Below, in pieces: positions 1 through 8,068 of a DNA stretch of 15,336 bases. Location of the stretch: assembly GCA_002418985.1 (NCBI GenBank), contig DIFE01000118.1, positions 1 to 15,336 on the forward strand, read 5' to 3'. Every line of letters starts with the position of its first letter. Positions within the stretch are counted from its first letter, which is position 1. Made by a program: the position numbers and the translations under genes. The notes beneath the pieces are model-generated. The model saw nothing but the letters and a program-made list of their open reading frames with translations, was not told the origin of the DNA and did no database searches. The DNA comes from Deltaproteobacteria bacterium UBA5756. Lineage in GTDB: Bacteria > Desulfobacterota > Syntrophorhabdia > Syntrophorhabdales > Syntrophorhabdaceae.

Positions 1-2
1 AG

Positions 3-809
3 ATGGCAGCACCACCACCACCACCACCTCCTCCTCCTCCTCCTCCTCCTCCTCCGGCAGCGGCAGCTCCCGGTCTGTCCTGGCAAATGCCTGCGCCCCC
101 CGCAACTCCCTCGGTTCCGATGGGAGAGGTTGAAGAGGAGATTCCGGCAGGGGGATATCAAGAGCCGGTAACTGAAAGGCCCGAGCCGCCGCCACCGGTC
201 ATTGAACCTGCTGAGACCGTCAGCCGGGCTGAAATGCCTTCTGTCATTGAGGAAATTGTCCCCGAGGACGTCGAAAAGGAATCGGAGTCCCTGGAAGCTC
301 GGGAATTAGGGAAAGAGGAAGAATTCAAGGAAGAAGCGGAAGTAGAGGAAGAAGCGGAGCCCGTAGAAGTAGTCGCGCCTCAGGAAGTGAAAGAGGAGAT
401 AATCGAGATGGCAGCAGCACCACCACCACCACCTCCTCCTCCTCCACCACCACCACCACCGCAACTACCCTGGCAGGAGAAGCCAGTGATGGCAGCACCA
501 CAACCACCCCAGGAAATGGCAACGGCTGCAAGACTTCATATGGAGGAGCCGATAGAGCATGTAGAGGAGCAGGTCGAGGCGGAACCGGACGCTGCATATA
601 TCGCCGGCTGCAAGATCAGGATCGAGATACCTCCTCACATTGCGGAGCAGACGATAAACGCGGGGATCGATCAAAAGAGAAAGGTTGCCGGGGTACTGGC
701 CGCGCAGACTCTCGAGAAGAACCCCCAGCTCACGGCTTCACCGACAGTGGACCCCGTCTCCGTGTGGAGCGAGATACTCGGCGTTATCATGAAAAGGTTG
801 GAAGGATGA
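3..809 (+). CDS. Proline-run, acidic low-complexity protein, probably 5'-truncated by the window edge
   Basis: I do not recognise the family. From the first ATG in the window there are 268 residues, but the frame is open to the edge, so the N-terminus probably lies upstream. Two polyproline runs (15 Pro at residues 4-18, 14 Pro at 140-153) each follow a Met-Ala-Ala(-Ala) tag and are each followed by a short Leu-x-Trp-Gln segment, giving a repeat unit of about 133-135 residues. Between them, residues ~85-135 are very rich in Glu, Lys and Val and look like a charged helix or coiled coil. The last ~70 residues are of normal composition (Cys-Lys-Ile-Arg-Ile-Glu-Ile, then a conserved-looking helix ending LGVIMKRLEG) and are the only part likely to form a compact domain. 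No signal peptide or membrane segment is visible. It ends 13 bp from the convergent TPR gene. Compositional bias means function cannot be inferred; a spacer or scaffold protein is a guess. Confidence 0.6.
   Translation: MAAPPPPPPPPPPPPPPPAAAAPGLSWQMPAPPATPSVPMGEVEEEIPAGGYQEPVTERPEPPPPVIEPAETVSRAEMPSVIEEIVPEDVEKESESLEARELGKEEEFKEEAEVEEEAEPVEVVAPQEVKEEIIEMAAAPPPPPPPPPPPPPPQLPWQEKPVMAAPQPPQEMATAARLHMEEPIEHVEEQVEAEPDAAYIAGCKIRIEIPPHIAEQTINAGIDQKRKVAGVLAAQTLEKNPQLTASPTVDPVSVWSEILGVIMKRLEG
12..56 (+). repeat. Proline-codon microsatellite 1
   Basis: In-frame trinucleotide run: five CCA, nine CCT and one CCG codon in a row, encoding 15 prolines. The homogeneous CCT stretch could expand or contract by slippage in steps that keep the reading frame. 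Fifteen consecutive prolines would also be expected to need EF-P for translation (established knowledge of polyproline stalling). Confidence 0.85.
420..461 (+). repeat. Proline-codon microsatellite 2
   Basis: Second in-frame run: CCA x4, CCT x4, CCA x5, CCG x1, encoding 14 prolines. The preceding bases (GAGATGGCAGCA) match those before the first run, so the two runs are copies of one larger unit about 405 bp apart rather than independent microsatellites. Confidence 0.8.
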
Positions 810-822
810 AGAAACGCGGCTT

Positions 823-1755
823 TTAGTTTGCTGATGCTCTTTCTTCCCGCGATCTGTGCAGCTGGATCATGCCCAGCAATTGTTTCGCCTCGCGGTGCTT
901 GGAGTCGACGGAAAGAACGTACTGGAGCCTGCCCTTGATCCCGTCCAGCATGGTGGGATCGGGATTTGACCGGTATTGCAGATACTGAAGCCGTGCGAGA
1001 TTGTAATGGGCATCTTCCTGGTAGTTGTTAATGATCAGGGAATTGCTGTATGCAAAGATCGCGTAGTCGATGCTCCCCAGCGTTTCGTATATGTAGCCCA
1101 GATAATTCCAGGCAGTCGTATTGTCGCCGTTGAGTTCGATGACGCGGGCAAAGGCGTCGAATGCCTTCCGGGGCTCGCCCTGTTGAATGTAGAGGCGGCC
1201 GAGGTTGAACAGAGCCTTGAGATGATTGGGGTCGATCGCGAGGGCCTGCCTGTACTCCTCTATAGCTTCATCGAACATGTCATGCCGGTCATACGTGGCG
1301 GCGAGAAAGAAATGCGGTTGTGCGGCATTGGGGTCCACTTCGATGGCCTTTCTCCACAGATTGATGGCCCCGTTGTAATCAGCCTGCATCTCCGCAATAT
1401 TGGCGAGATTGACGAAGGCCTCCATGTGCCGGGGGTTGATCTTGAGGGAATGTTCGTACATTTGCTTCGCGCTGCCGAAACGGTCCATCTTTTCATAGGC
1501 GTAGCCGAGGTTGATATATGCCTCGATATTTCCAGGTTCAAGCTGGACGACGCGGGCGAAATATTGAAGGGCCTTGTCGTATTGCTCCCGCTTGAGGTGG
1601 ATAAGCCCAAGGTTCACATATGCATCCGTGTAGCCGGGATCCAGTTGGATGCATTTCCTGTAAGCCTTGATGGCCTTGTCGATGGATTGCTCGAGGAGAT
1701 GGCAATGGTACGCTTCAAGAAACCATTGTTGAGCAGTCTTTTTGGTCGTTGCCAT
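823..1755 (-). CDS. Tetratricopeptide repeat (TPR) protein
   Basis: A 310-residue protein made almost entirely of TPR units of 34 residues. Seven are clear and an eighth is irregular, with the usual signature (A-Y-x-N-L-G ... Y-x-x-A-x-x-x-Y-x-x-A-x-x-x-D/N-P) from about residue 15 to 285. There is no signal peptide, lipobox, membrane helix or fused catalytic domain, so it is probably a cytoplasmic protein-binding scaffold; the partner cannot be named. An in-frame ATG 11 codons further upstream (1788) exists, but I chose the ATG at 1753-1755 because GGGAG lies five bases before it and the MATTKK start is typical; the upstream extension has no good ribosome site. It lies downstream of the MFS gene on the same strand, but the ~83-nt gap holds a possible promoter, so co-transcription is uncertain. 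It converges on the proline-rich gene. Confidence 0.85.
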   Translation of the reverse strand: MATTKKTAQQWFLEAYHCHLLEQSIDKAIKAYRKCIQLDPGYTDAYVNLGLIHLKREQYDKALQYFARVVQLEPGNIEAYINLGYAYEKMDRFGSAKQMYEHSLKINPRHMEAFVNLANIAEMQADYNGAINLWRKAIEVDPNAAQPHFFLAATYDRHDMFDEAIEEYRQALAIDPNHLKALFNLGRLYIQQGEPRKAFDAFARVIELNGDNTTAWNYLGYIYETLGSIDYAIFAYSNSLIINNYQEDAHYNLARLQYLQYRSNPDPTMLDGIKGRLQYVLSVDSKHREAKQLLGMIQLHRSREERASAN

Positions 1756-1789
1756 TCTATCTCCCGCCATCACGATACGAGGCAACAAA

Positions 1790-1819
1790 ACAGTAGCAAA
1801 AGCTGTGTTGACGTGTCAA
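1790..1819 (-). promoter_or_regulatory. Possible promoter and small palindrome upstream of the TPR gene
   Basis: On the minus strand a perfect -35 hexamer TTGACA (complement of 1814-1819) is followed, after 18 bp, by a poor -10 (TACTGT, 1790-1795). The -35 is embedded in TTGAC-AC-GTCAA, a 5-bp inverted repeat (1808-1819) that could serve as an operator. The weak -10 keeps confidence low. Confidence 0.3.
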
Positions 1820-1838
1820 GGGAAAGCGGAAGATAACG

Positions 1839-3113
1839 TCAGACCTTCTTCTTCAGGATCAGCGAACCAAAGGCACCGATGAGAGAGACCCCGGCGGAAA
1901 GGAGAAAAGCATACGTGAAGGTCCCGGTGGCGTCCTTGATGTAGCCTCCTGCCAGGGGTCCCAGGGCTTGTCCTATCCCAAAAAAGAGTGTTATGAAGCC
2001 AAGGCCGGCCGGGGCCAGGCGTCCTCCGACGGCATCGCCCGAAGCTGCCGCCATGATCGTTGGAATTGAGAAGGCGGCTATGCCGAAGATCACCGCTGAA
2101 ACGTAAAACCCGGTTGTGTCCTTCCAGAATGCGAAAATGATGTACGAGAGGGCAAGGGTAAGGTAGGCGATCATGGAACCGGCCCTTCTGCCCAGAACAT
2201 CGGATATCCAACCATAGATGACTCCGCAAAAGATACTGAAGATCCCGAGAACCGCAAATATTCTTCCCGCCGCGATAGGCGTCACTCCCATTTCCTTCGT
2301 AAGGAAGGCGATGAAGAAAGTAAGATAGATAATATAGGAAAAACCGTACATGAAATAGACGATTCCCAGCTTCCAGATCTCGGATTCCACCACGACATCC
2401 TTGAATGCTGAGAAGAGAGTCACTTTCGGGCCGTCTTTTCGCTCCTCGCTCCCGCCGTAGAGAGAAAGGCCTTTCTCTGAGGGGTTGTTTCTCAGGAAGG
2501 CATAACAGACGAAAGCGAAGACGAAGACGGCGATTCCCAGGAAGTACCAGGCGTAGCGCCACCCATCTTTTCCGAAGGCGGATATGATGGGAGGCAGGAT
2601 GATGCCGGCCAGGAAAAGCCCGGTACCGATCCCGGCCGATACAATTCCCGTGGCAAGGCCTCTTTTTTGCGCGATGAACCAGGCAGCGGGCAGGGCCATG
2701 ATGGGAACGTAACTTCCCCCGTTGCCGAGTCCGGCGATGAGTCTCATGACAAAGGCGAAAGAGAAAGAATCGGCAAAGCCTGTCAGGAAGAGACTTACGC
2801 CGATTACAAGCAGGGAGACGAAGACGACGCGTCTTATCCCGAAGCGGGCGGCGAGAAATCCTCCTATGATGGCAAGACTCAGGTATCCGATGAAGTTACC
2901 CGTCGCGATGGACCCGAGCTGTGTATAATTGAGCATCAGGCCGTCTTTCATGGGCGGCAGAATGACGGAATAGGACATTCTGCCAAAGCCATGGGCGAGA
3001 ATTGTGACGAGGGTACCGGTGAAAGCGATGATCCACGCGTAATGCAACATTATCCACCTCCGGTCTGAGACTTTCGCTGTTTTCAGCGGCATGTCGACAG
3101 CAGACGGTTCCAC
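1839..3113 (-). CDS. MFS transporter, YbfB/YjiJ-like
   Basis: A 424-residue major facilitator protein with about twelve hydrophobic segments and a charged central loop (around residues 205-225, EERKDGPK). The first helix ends in HGFGRMSYSVILPPM, which resembles the G-F/I-A-R-F-x-Y-x-x-x-L-P-x-M motif of the YbfB/YjiJ family. Loop 2-3 carries the MFS signature as AARFGIRRV, and loop 8-9 an equivalent DVLGRRAG. It is an inner-membrane secondary transporter; the substrate cannot be read from sequence. The listed start is GTG (3111-3113) with a weak GGA eight bases upstream. An ATG seven codons downstream (3090-3092) is equally possible but has no Shine-Dalgarno. It is transcribed away from the hybrid kinase gene across a 436-bp regulatory gap, so the kinase could sense the transported compound; that is inference from position only. 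Confidence 0.88.
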   Translation of the reverse strand: MEPSAVDMPLKTAKVSDRRWIMLHYAWIIAFTGTLVTILAHGFGRMSYSVILPPMKDGLMLNYTQLGSIATGNFIGYLSLAIIGGFLAARFGIRRVVFVSLLVIGVSLFLTGFADSFSFAFVMRLIAGLGNGGSYVPIMALPAAWFIAQKRGLATGIVSAGIGTGLFLAGIILPPIISAFGKDGWRYAWYFLGIAVFVFAFVCYAFLRNNPSEKGLSLYGGSEERKDGPKVTLFSAFKDVVVESEIWKLGIVYFMYGFSYIIYLTFFIAFLTKEMGVTPIAAGRIFAVLGIFSIFCGVIYGWISDVLGRRAGSMIAYLTLALSYIIFAFWKDTTGFYVSAVIFGIAAFSIPTIMAAASGDAVGGRLAPAGLGFITLFFGIGQALGPLAGGYIKDATGTFTYAFLLSAGVSLIGAFGSLILKKKV

Positions 3114-3329
3114 GGGGATTTCCGACGAGACCGGTAAGGATGGTTCGCCCCATGATGATTCTGTCGGTTATTGTCGCCGCTTACTGTTGCAAGGGGTGTT
3201 TTTCTGTAGGATAGTGCGTTCGTCGGTGATGGAAGACAGTGCTCCGGCAGCCTCTTATAAGCTCCTTATCGCGATTGTGACCCCCGCTTATAAAATAATG
3301 GTACGTTGTCGCTCCGCAAATTGCAAGCC

Positions 3330-3351
3330 CGATCGGAACCGCTGCCGATCG
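3330..3351. promoter_or_regulatory. Inverted repeat CGATCGG-N8-CCGATCG
   Basis: Perfect 7-bp arms separated by 8 bp, followed by GTGTTAATTT rather than a T-run, so a protein-binding site is as likely as a terminator. It lies in the divergent region between the transporter and the kinase. No bound regulator can be named. Confidence 0.4.
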
Positions 3352-3390
3352 TGTTAATTTCTGTTGCGGAACGGCCGATAAGTATCATAA

Positions 3391-3424
3391 GGTTTATGTG
3401 AGACGTAACCTTGCACATAAGACC
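3391..3424. promoter_or_regulatory. Inverted repeat TTATGTG-N13-CACATAA, candidate operator
   Basis: Perfect 7-bp arms (3394-3400 and 3414-3420) with a further GGT/ACC match on the outside if one base is bulged. Arm centres are 20 bp apart, about two helical turns, which fits a dimeric regulator. It lies about 130 bp upstream of the annotated kinase start and 280 bp from the MFS start. Confidence 0.4.
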
Positions 3425-3549
3425 GTCGCGCCGCGATCATCTATTGTTCATCGGAGAACAAGATTACGCGAATACCTGTACCAAAGGGCAGTTTAATAGG
3501 CGCAAAAGAAGACTCTCCCGGCAGTAACGGGCGGGTTATCAGACCTGCT

Positions 3550-6500
3550 TTGACCCTGTTCTTCCTCCTGTTTGCATGCTTCATGGCGGTACCGACGCTT
3601 GGGGCTGCTTCGGTTCAGACCCACAAAACAGTACTTTTTCTTCATTCCTACCACAGGGCAGACTGGACAGAGACCATAATGGAGGGCTATGGGGCGGGTT
3701 TGCAGGGACTTGCCAACCTTGCCACGTACGTCGAGTACATGGACACGAAAAAGATCGAGACCGCCGAGTATCTGAACAAACTTCGCGATATCTATAAAAT
3801 GAAGTTCGCGGGCATTCGCTTTGACGTGATCCTTGCATCCGATGACAACGCCTTTCATTTTGCCCTCCGCCATCAGAGGGGCCTGTTCAAAAACACCCCG
3901 GTCGTGTTTTGCGGGGTCAACCGGTTTGAGGAGGGCATGACCGCGGGCCGAGAGAATGTTGTCGGCGTCCTGGAAAGGGATGATCTTGAAGAAACCCTGG
4001 CGTTTGCCTTTCGGGCCAGGCCGGGAACACGGACTGTCTTTGTCATAAACGACAATACCGAGGCAAGCCGCAAGCATATCGAAAGCCTGTCACGTATCAT
4101 GAAGACCGGGTATCCCCGTACCGCCCTCAAAACAATGGGTCATCTCACATACACCGAGATCATGCAGGAAATGCTTTCGCTTCCCTCCGACAGCGTCGTC
4201 CTTTTCATTTCCTTATGGCAGGATTCGGCGGGCAGGCCCATTTCCGTGGAAGAGACGGGCAGGGTTCTTAAAGCCTCCTCGGCACCTGTTTTCGGCCGTT
4301 CGGGATGGCTTATCGGAAAAGGCCTGGCAGGCGGCAAATGCGTTACCGGTTTCAGCCAGGGGAAGGCGGCGGCCGGTCTTGCGAGACACATCCTCGAAGG
4401 AAGGCCGACTTCGGCGTTACCTCGTGTGCTTGAGAGCCCCAACCAATTCTTCTTCGATCACCGGGAACTCAAGGAGCATGGGATGGTGTCGGTGTCGCTC
4501 CCTCCGGGAAGCATCGTCATAAACAAGCCGCGTTCATTCTTCGAGACAAACAGGCTGGTTATCCTGACCACGACCGGTGTCGCATTCGGCCTGCTTGCCT
4601 TCATAGTCGTTCTTGCGGTAAGCCTGGTAAGACTGAAACGCACTTCCCTGCAGCTTCAGGCGCGGGAGATGGAACTTCTCGCATCACAGGAAACACTATC
4701 GGGCATTCTGTCAGCTTCGCCAAGCGGTATCGTGAAGATAAAGGACAGGGTGTTCGAGTGGGTCAACGATGCCATGTGCAGGATTACCGGCTATGATGAA
4801 AATGATCTTGTGGGGCACGATTCCCGGTTTCTCTACCCCGACGATGAAGAATACGAACGGGTGGGGCGTGACATCTACCAGAAAGGACAGGAGGAATCGA
4901 GATGGGTGCGGAAAGACGGCACCGTGAGGGAATTGCTCTTTCAGGTGGCAAAGACGAGAAGCGACAGCTACATAGCGATCATAACGGACATCACGGAACG
5001 GATAGAGACCGCCCGGGCCCTGCGCGAAAGCGAGAAGCTTTATCGCAGCATCATAGAGAAGATACAGGATGTGTTTTACCGGTACGATAAGAACGGCTAT
5101 CTGATCATGATCAATCCCGCCGGGGCACGGATGTTTCATTATGATTCCGTCGAAGAAATGCTGGGCCTGCCGATGGAGGCCTTCTGGAACGACCCCCGGG
5201 ATCTTGAAAAAATGATCGCGGGGCTGAAGGACCGCGATCGTGTCAACGATTACGAGGCCCTCCTGAAACGCAAGGACGGCTCGACTTTGTATGTGTCCAT
5301 CACGACCCATTTCTTCCACGATGACGCCGGAAACATTGCGGGCCGCGAGGGGATCCTCAGGGACATCAGTGAACGGAAGGCGGCAGCCGAGGCCCTGCGT
5401 GAAAGCGAGGTACGCTACCGGGCGCTCTTCGAATTCTCACCTGACGCCGTTCTGGTTCTCAAGGATGGCATCTATATCGACTGCAATTCGAAGACACTGG
5501 AGTTGGTGAGATGCTCAAAGGGCGACATATTAGGGAAACGACCTTCTGAATTTTCGCATCCCGATCAGCCTGACGGTGCTTCTTCCATCGACAGGGCCAA
5601 GGAAAAGATAGACCTTGCCATGTCCGGTAAACCCCAGTGTTTCGAATGGCGGAATACCAGGTGCGACGGAACGGACTTTGACGTAGAGGTCAACCTGAGT
5701 GGTTTTGCCGTGAACGGCGAGGCATATCTCCTCGTGATCGTCAGGGATATTACCGAGCGAAAAAAGGCCGAAGCCCAGATCAGGCGTCTTGTGACGGCGA
5801 TCGAACAGGCAGCGGAAGACATCATCATCACCGATGCCGGGGGTGTCATAGAGTATGTAAACCCCGCCTTTGAATCCGTTACGGGATACTCCCGCCGGGA
5901 GGTCCTGGGCAAAACGCCGCGGTTCCTCACGAGCGGGCTGCACGACCGGGAGTTTTACAGGAATCTCTGGCAGACGATCAGTGAAGGCAGGGTTTGGAGC
6001 GGCACTATCGTCAACAGGAGGAAGGACGGGACGTTCATCCATGAAGAGTCCACCGTAAGCCCCCTTGTGGATTCATCGGGTGCGATTACCGGTTATATTG
6101 CGCTCAACCGTGATGTCACCAGGCAGGTCCAGCTTGAATCCCAGCTGCATCAATCGCAGAAGATGGAAGTTGTGGGACAGCTCGCCGGAGGGATCGCCCA
6201 CGACTTCAACAATATTCTCAGCGCCATCATGGGATACTCCAATCTTGTCCAGATGAAGATACCCTCCGATGATCCCGTCCGCAAGTACGTCGATCAGATC
6301 GTGGCCTCCTCCGGGAAGGCGGCAATTCTGACGCAGAGCCTTCTTGCCTTCAGCAGAAAGCAGATAATCAACCCCAAGCCTCTGGACATAAATATTGCGA
6401 TCACGGGTACGAAAAAGCTGCTCTCGCGGCTGATTACCGAGGATATCACCCTGAAGACCGACCTGTGCGAGGAACCCCTCGTGGTGATGGCCGATCTTGT

Positions 6501-7275
6501 TCAGATGGACCAGGTTCTCATGAACCTTGTGGCCAACGCACGGGACGCCATGCCGATCGGAGGGACGCTCACGATCAGTACGAGAAAAATCGCCGCCGAT
6601 CCGACTGCGAAGACGGGAAGCCGGGAGGCGAAGGCCGGTCATTTAGCCTGTATCAGCGTTTCCGACACAGGCGTGGGTATGGATTCGAGAACGAGGCAGA
6701 AAGTTTTTGAACCCTTCTTTACCACCAAGGAGTCGGGGAAGGGGACGGGCCTCGGCCTCGCAATAGTCTACGGAATAATACAACAGCATAATGGAACTAT
6801 ATGCGTGACGAGCGAACTAGGCCGGGGAACGACCTTCGAGATACTGGTTCCCATCGTTGAGGCCGTGCCCGAGAAGAAAGAAGAGACAATAGCGGATGAC
6901 CCCCGGGGTGATGAAACGATACTCGTCGCGGAAGACAATGGAGAACTCAGGAGCCTTCTGCGGACCATTCTCACACAACAGGGTTACAGGGTTTTCGAAG
7001 CGGTGGACGGTCTCGAGGCCGTCGAACAGCAGAAGCGCTGTCAGGCGGACCTCGTAATGCTCGACGTTGTAATGCCGAAGATGAACGGTAAGGAGGCCTA
7101 CGACAGGCTGAAGATCATGGACCCCGGAATCAAGGTCCTCTTTATGAGCGGCTATACCGATGACATCATCCACCAGAAGGGAATTCTCGACCGGTCATTG
7201 GAATACATCGCCAAGCCAATCCTGCCCGGGGACCTCCTGAAAAAAGTCAGGGACCTCCTCGATTCCGGAGCCTGA
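3550..7275 (+). CDS. Hybrid sensor histidine kinase: substrate-binding-like sensor, 4 PAS, HisKA, HATPase, receiver
   Basis: Membrane hybrid histidine kinase of 1241 residues counted from TTG 3550. Order: hydrophobic signal segment (1-20); extracytoplasmic domain (~25-330) resembling the ABC_sub_bind periplasmic fold (KTVLFLHSYHRADW at its start); one transmembrane helix (~336-360); PAS domains at roughly 384-485, 494-605, 617-735 and 745-855, each closing in a D-I-T-E-R type motif; HisKA with phospho-acceptor His884 in GGIAHDFNN; HATPase_c with N-box NLVANARDAM, DTGVGM and GKGTGLGL; C-terminal receiver with Glu1128/Asp1129, phospho-acceptor Asp1172 and Lys1222. All catalytic residues look intact, so phosphotransfer from His884 to Asp1172 is expected, probably onward to an unlinked partner since no response regulator is adjacent. 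The start is uncertain: TTG 3550 has no Shine-Dalgarno and gives a signal peptide without basic residues, while the frame is open back to 3421. It ends 11 bp from the convergent aldolase gene. Confidence 0.9.
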   Translation: MTLFFLLFACFMAVPTLGAASVQTHKTVLFLHSYHRADWTETIMEGYGAGLQGLANLATYVEYMDTKKIETAEYLNKLRDIYKMKFAGIRFDVILASDDNAFHFALRHQRGLFKNTPVVFCGVNRFEEGMTAGRENVVGVLERDDLEETLAFAFRARPGTRTVFVINDNTEASRKHIESLSRIMKTGYPRTALKTMGHLTYTEIMQEMLSLPSDSVVLFISLWQDSAGRPISVEETGRVLKASSAPVFGRSGWLIGKGLAGGKCVTGFSQGKAAAGLARHILEGRPTSALPRVLESPNQFFFDHRELKEHGMVSVSLPPGSIVINKPRSFFETNRLVILTTTGVAFGLLAFIVVLAVSLVRLKRTSLQLQAREMELLASQETLSGILSASPSGIVKIKDRVFEWVNDAMCRITGYDENDLVGHDSRFLYPDDEEYERVGRDIYQKGQEESRWVRKDGTVRELLFQVAKTRSDSYIAIITDITERIETARALRESEKLYRSIIEKIQDVFYRYDKNGYLIMINPAGARMFHYDSVEEMLGLPMEAFWNDPRDLEKMIAGLKDRDRVNDYEALLKRKDGSTLYVSITTHFFHDDAGNIAGREGILRDISERKAAAEALRESEVRYRALFEFSPDAVLVLKDGIYIDCNSKTLELVRCSKGDILGKRPSEFSHPDQPDGASSIDRAKEKIDLAMSGKPQCFEWRNTRCDGTDFDVEVNLSGFAVNGEAYLLVIVRDITERKKAEAQIRRLVTAIEQAAEDIIITDAGGVIEYVNPAFESVTGYSRREVLGKTPRFLTSGLHDREFYRNLWQTISEGRVWSGTIVNRRKDGTFIHEESTVSPLVDSSGAITGYIALNRDVTRQVQLESQLHQSQKMEVVGQLAGGIAHDFNNILSAIMGYSNLVQMKIPSDDPVRKYVDQIVASSGKAAILTQSLLAFSRKQIINPKPLDINIAITGTKKLLSRLITEDITLKTDLCEEPLVVMADLVQMDQVLMNLVANARDAMPIGGTLTISTRKIAADPTAKTGSREAKAGHLACISVSDTGVGMDSRTRQKVFEPFFTTKESGKGTGLGLAIVYGIIQQHNGTICVTSELGRGTTFEILVPIVEAVPEKKEETIADDPRGDETILVAEDNGELRSLLRTILTQQGYRVFEAVDGLEAVEQQKRCQADLVMLDVVMPKMNGKEAYDRLKIMDPGIKVLFMSGYTDDIIHQKGILDRSLEYIAKPILPGDLLKKVRDLLDSGA

Positions 7276-7286
7276 AAAGCGCCGGC

Positions 7287-7931
7287 CTACTTCTTTATGC
7301 CATCCCAATCTTTCAGGAACTTTTGCAGCCCTATATCCGTCAACGGGTGGTTCATGAGCTGCTTGAGCACGTTGAAAGGTATGGTTGCTATATCAGCCCC
7401 GATAAGGGCGGCATCCAGCACATGCACGGGATTGCGGATGCTGGCGACAATAATCTCCGTCTCGAATGCATAGTTGTAAAATATCTTGGAGATGCTGTCG
7501 ATGATCTCTATACCCCGTTGTGAAATGTCATCAAGTCTGCCGATGAAGGGACTCACGTAGGCGGCACCGGCCTTTGCTGCGATGAGCGCCTGGATGGGCT
7601 GAAAGATAAGTGTGACGTTCGTTTTGATGCCCTCATCCGTCAGGGTCCTGACGGCCTTTATCCCTTGTTCCGTCATGGGTATCTTAATGACGGCATTCTC
7701 TCCCAGTTCCGCGAGCTTCCGTGCCTCTTTGCACATCTCTTCGGACGTGGTCGCGATCACCTCCAGGCTGACGGGCCCGGGAACCGTCCGCAGGATTTCC
7801 TGAAGAACCGTCTCGGGATCTTTCTGCTCTTTTGCGAGCAAAGACGGATTTGTGGTGACACCGTCAACAAGTCCCATTTCCATGCCCTTCTTGATCTCGT
7901 CAATGTTGGCAGTGTCTATAAAAAATTTCAT
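7287..7931 (-). CDS. fsa: Transaldolase-like fructose-6-phosphate aldolase
   Basis: A 214-residue protein, the usual length of the short transaldolase subfamily (TalC/FSA) rather than the ~320 residues of classical transaldolase. It opens MKFFIDTANIDEI and keeps the family blocks: Asp6, DGVTTNPSL with Asn28, the Schiff-base lysine Lys83 in VIKIPMT, TNVTLIF, and SPFIGRLDD. It acts in the cytoplasm, either cleaving fructose 6-phosphate to dihydroxyacetone and glyceraldehyde 3-phosphate or transferring the dihydroxyacetone unit as a transaldolase in the pentose phosphate pathway. The two activities cannot be separated reliably from sequence. The start is well supported: GGAGG lies seven bases before the ATG. 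It is monocistronic, with its own promoter and a convergent downstream neighbour. The intact active site makes this the most secure enzyme call in the left half. Confidence 0.93.
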   Translation of the reverse strand: MKFFIDTANIDEIKKGMEMGLVDGVTTNPSLLAKEQKDPETVLQEILRTVPGPVSLEVIATTSEEMCKEARKLAELGENAVIKIPMTEQGIKAVRTLTDEGIKTNVTLIFQPIQALIAAKAGAAYVSPFIGRLDDISQRGIEIIDSISKIFYNYAFETEIIVASIRNPVHVLDAALIGADIATIPFNVLKQLMNHPLTDIGLQKFLKDWDGIKK

Positions 7932-7975
7932 TATCTAACCTCCGGGTTCTTTTCGATGTATTAAAAAACTGTAAA

Positions 7976-8004
7976 AGTATACACGATTGTGAAGGGAATG
8001 ACCA
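7976..8004 (-). promoter_or_regulatory. Sigma-70-type promoter of the aldolase gene
   Basis: On the minus strand: -35 TGGTCA (complement of 7999-8004, 4 of 6 matches), a 17-bp spacer, and -10 TATACT (complement of 7976-7981, 5 of 6 matches), about 45 bp upstream of the ATG. Nothing else in the gap competes. It is back to back with the leader-RNA promoter at 8031. Confidence 0.5.
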
Positions 8005-8030
8005 GAGAAGCGTGAAGAAGGGTTTGTTTG

Positions 8031-8060
8031 TTGACATCTCCATTTTTCCCGTGATATAAC
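8031..8060 (+). promoter_or_regulatory. Strong sigma-70 promoter with extended -10
   Basis: Perfect -35 TTGACA (8031-8036), 18-bp spacer, and TGA-TATAAC (8052-8060), i.e. a -10 with 5 of 6 matches preceded by the TGn extension. The expected start point is 8066-8069. It is the best promoter in the window and closely resembles the tRNA-Ser promoter at 15168-15197, including the shared TATAACAAG block. Confidence 0.75.
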
Positions 8061-8068
8061 AAGCCATT

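Larger units (their letters stand above)
3114..3549. other. Divergent intergenic region between MFS and hybrid kinase genes
   Basis: No convincing gene or consensus sigma-70 promoter on either strand. It holds two inverted repeats (listed separately), an AT-rich stretch around 3256-3300 with several TTATAA-like blocks that could be -10 elements, and, from 3421, an uninterrupted open frame that runs into the kinase gene without any ATG, GTG or TTG codon. The kinase might therefore start upstream of 3550 (see the kinase entry). Confidence 0.6.

Noticed and set aside
976..1836. A 286-codon plus-strand open frame
   Set aside because: It lies antisense across the TPR gene, whose repeat structure is unmistakable. 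The antisense product has no coherent domain; it is a shadow frame of GC-rich coding DNA.
3299..3325. Possible sigma-54 promoter (TGGTACGTTGTCGC)
   Set aside because: Spacing between the GG and GC elements is off by one and the TTGC block is poor.
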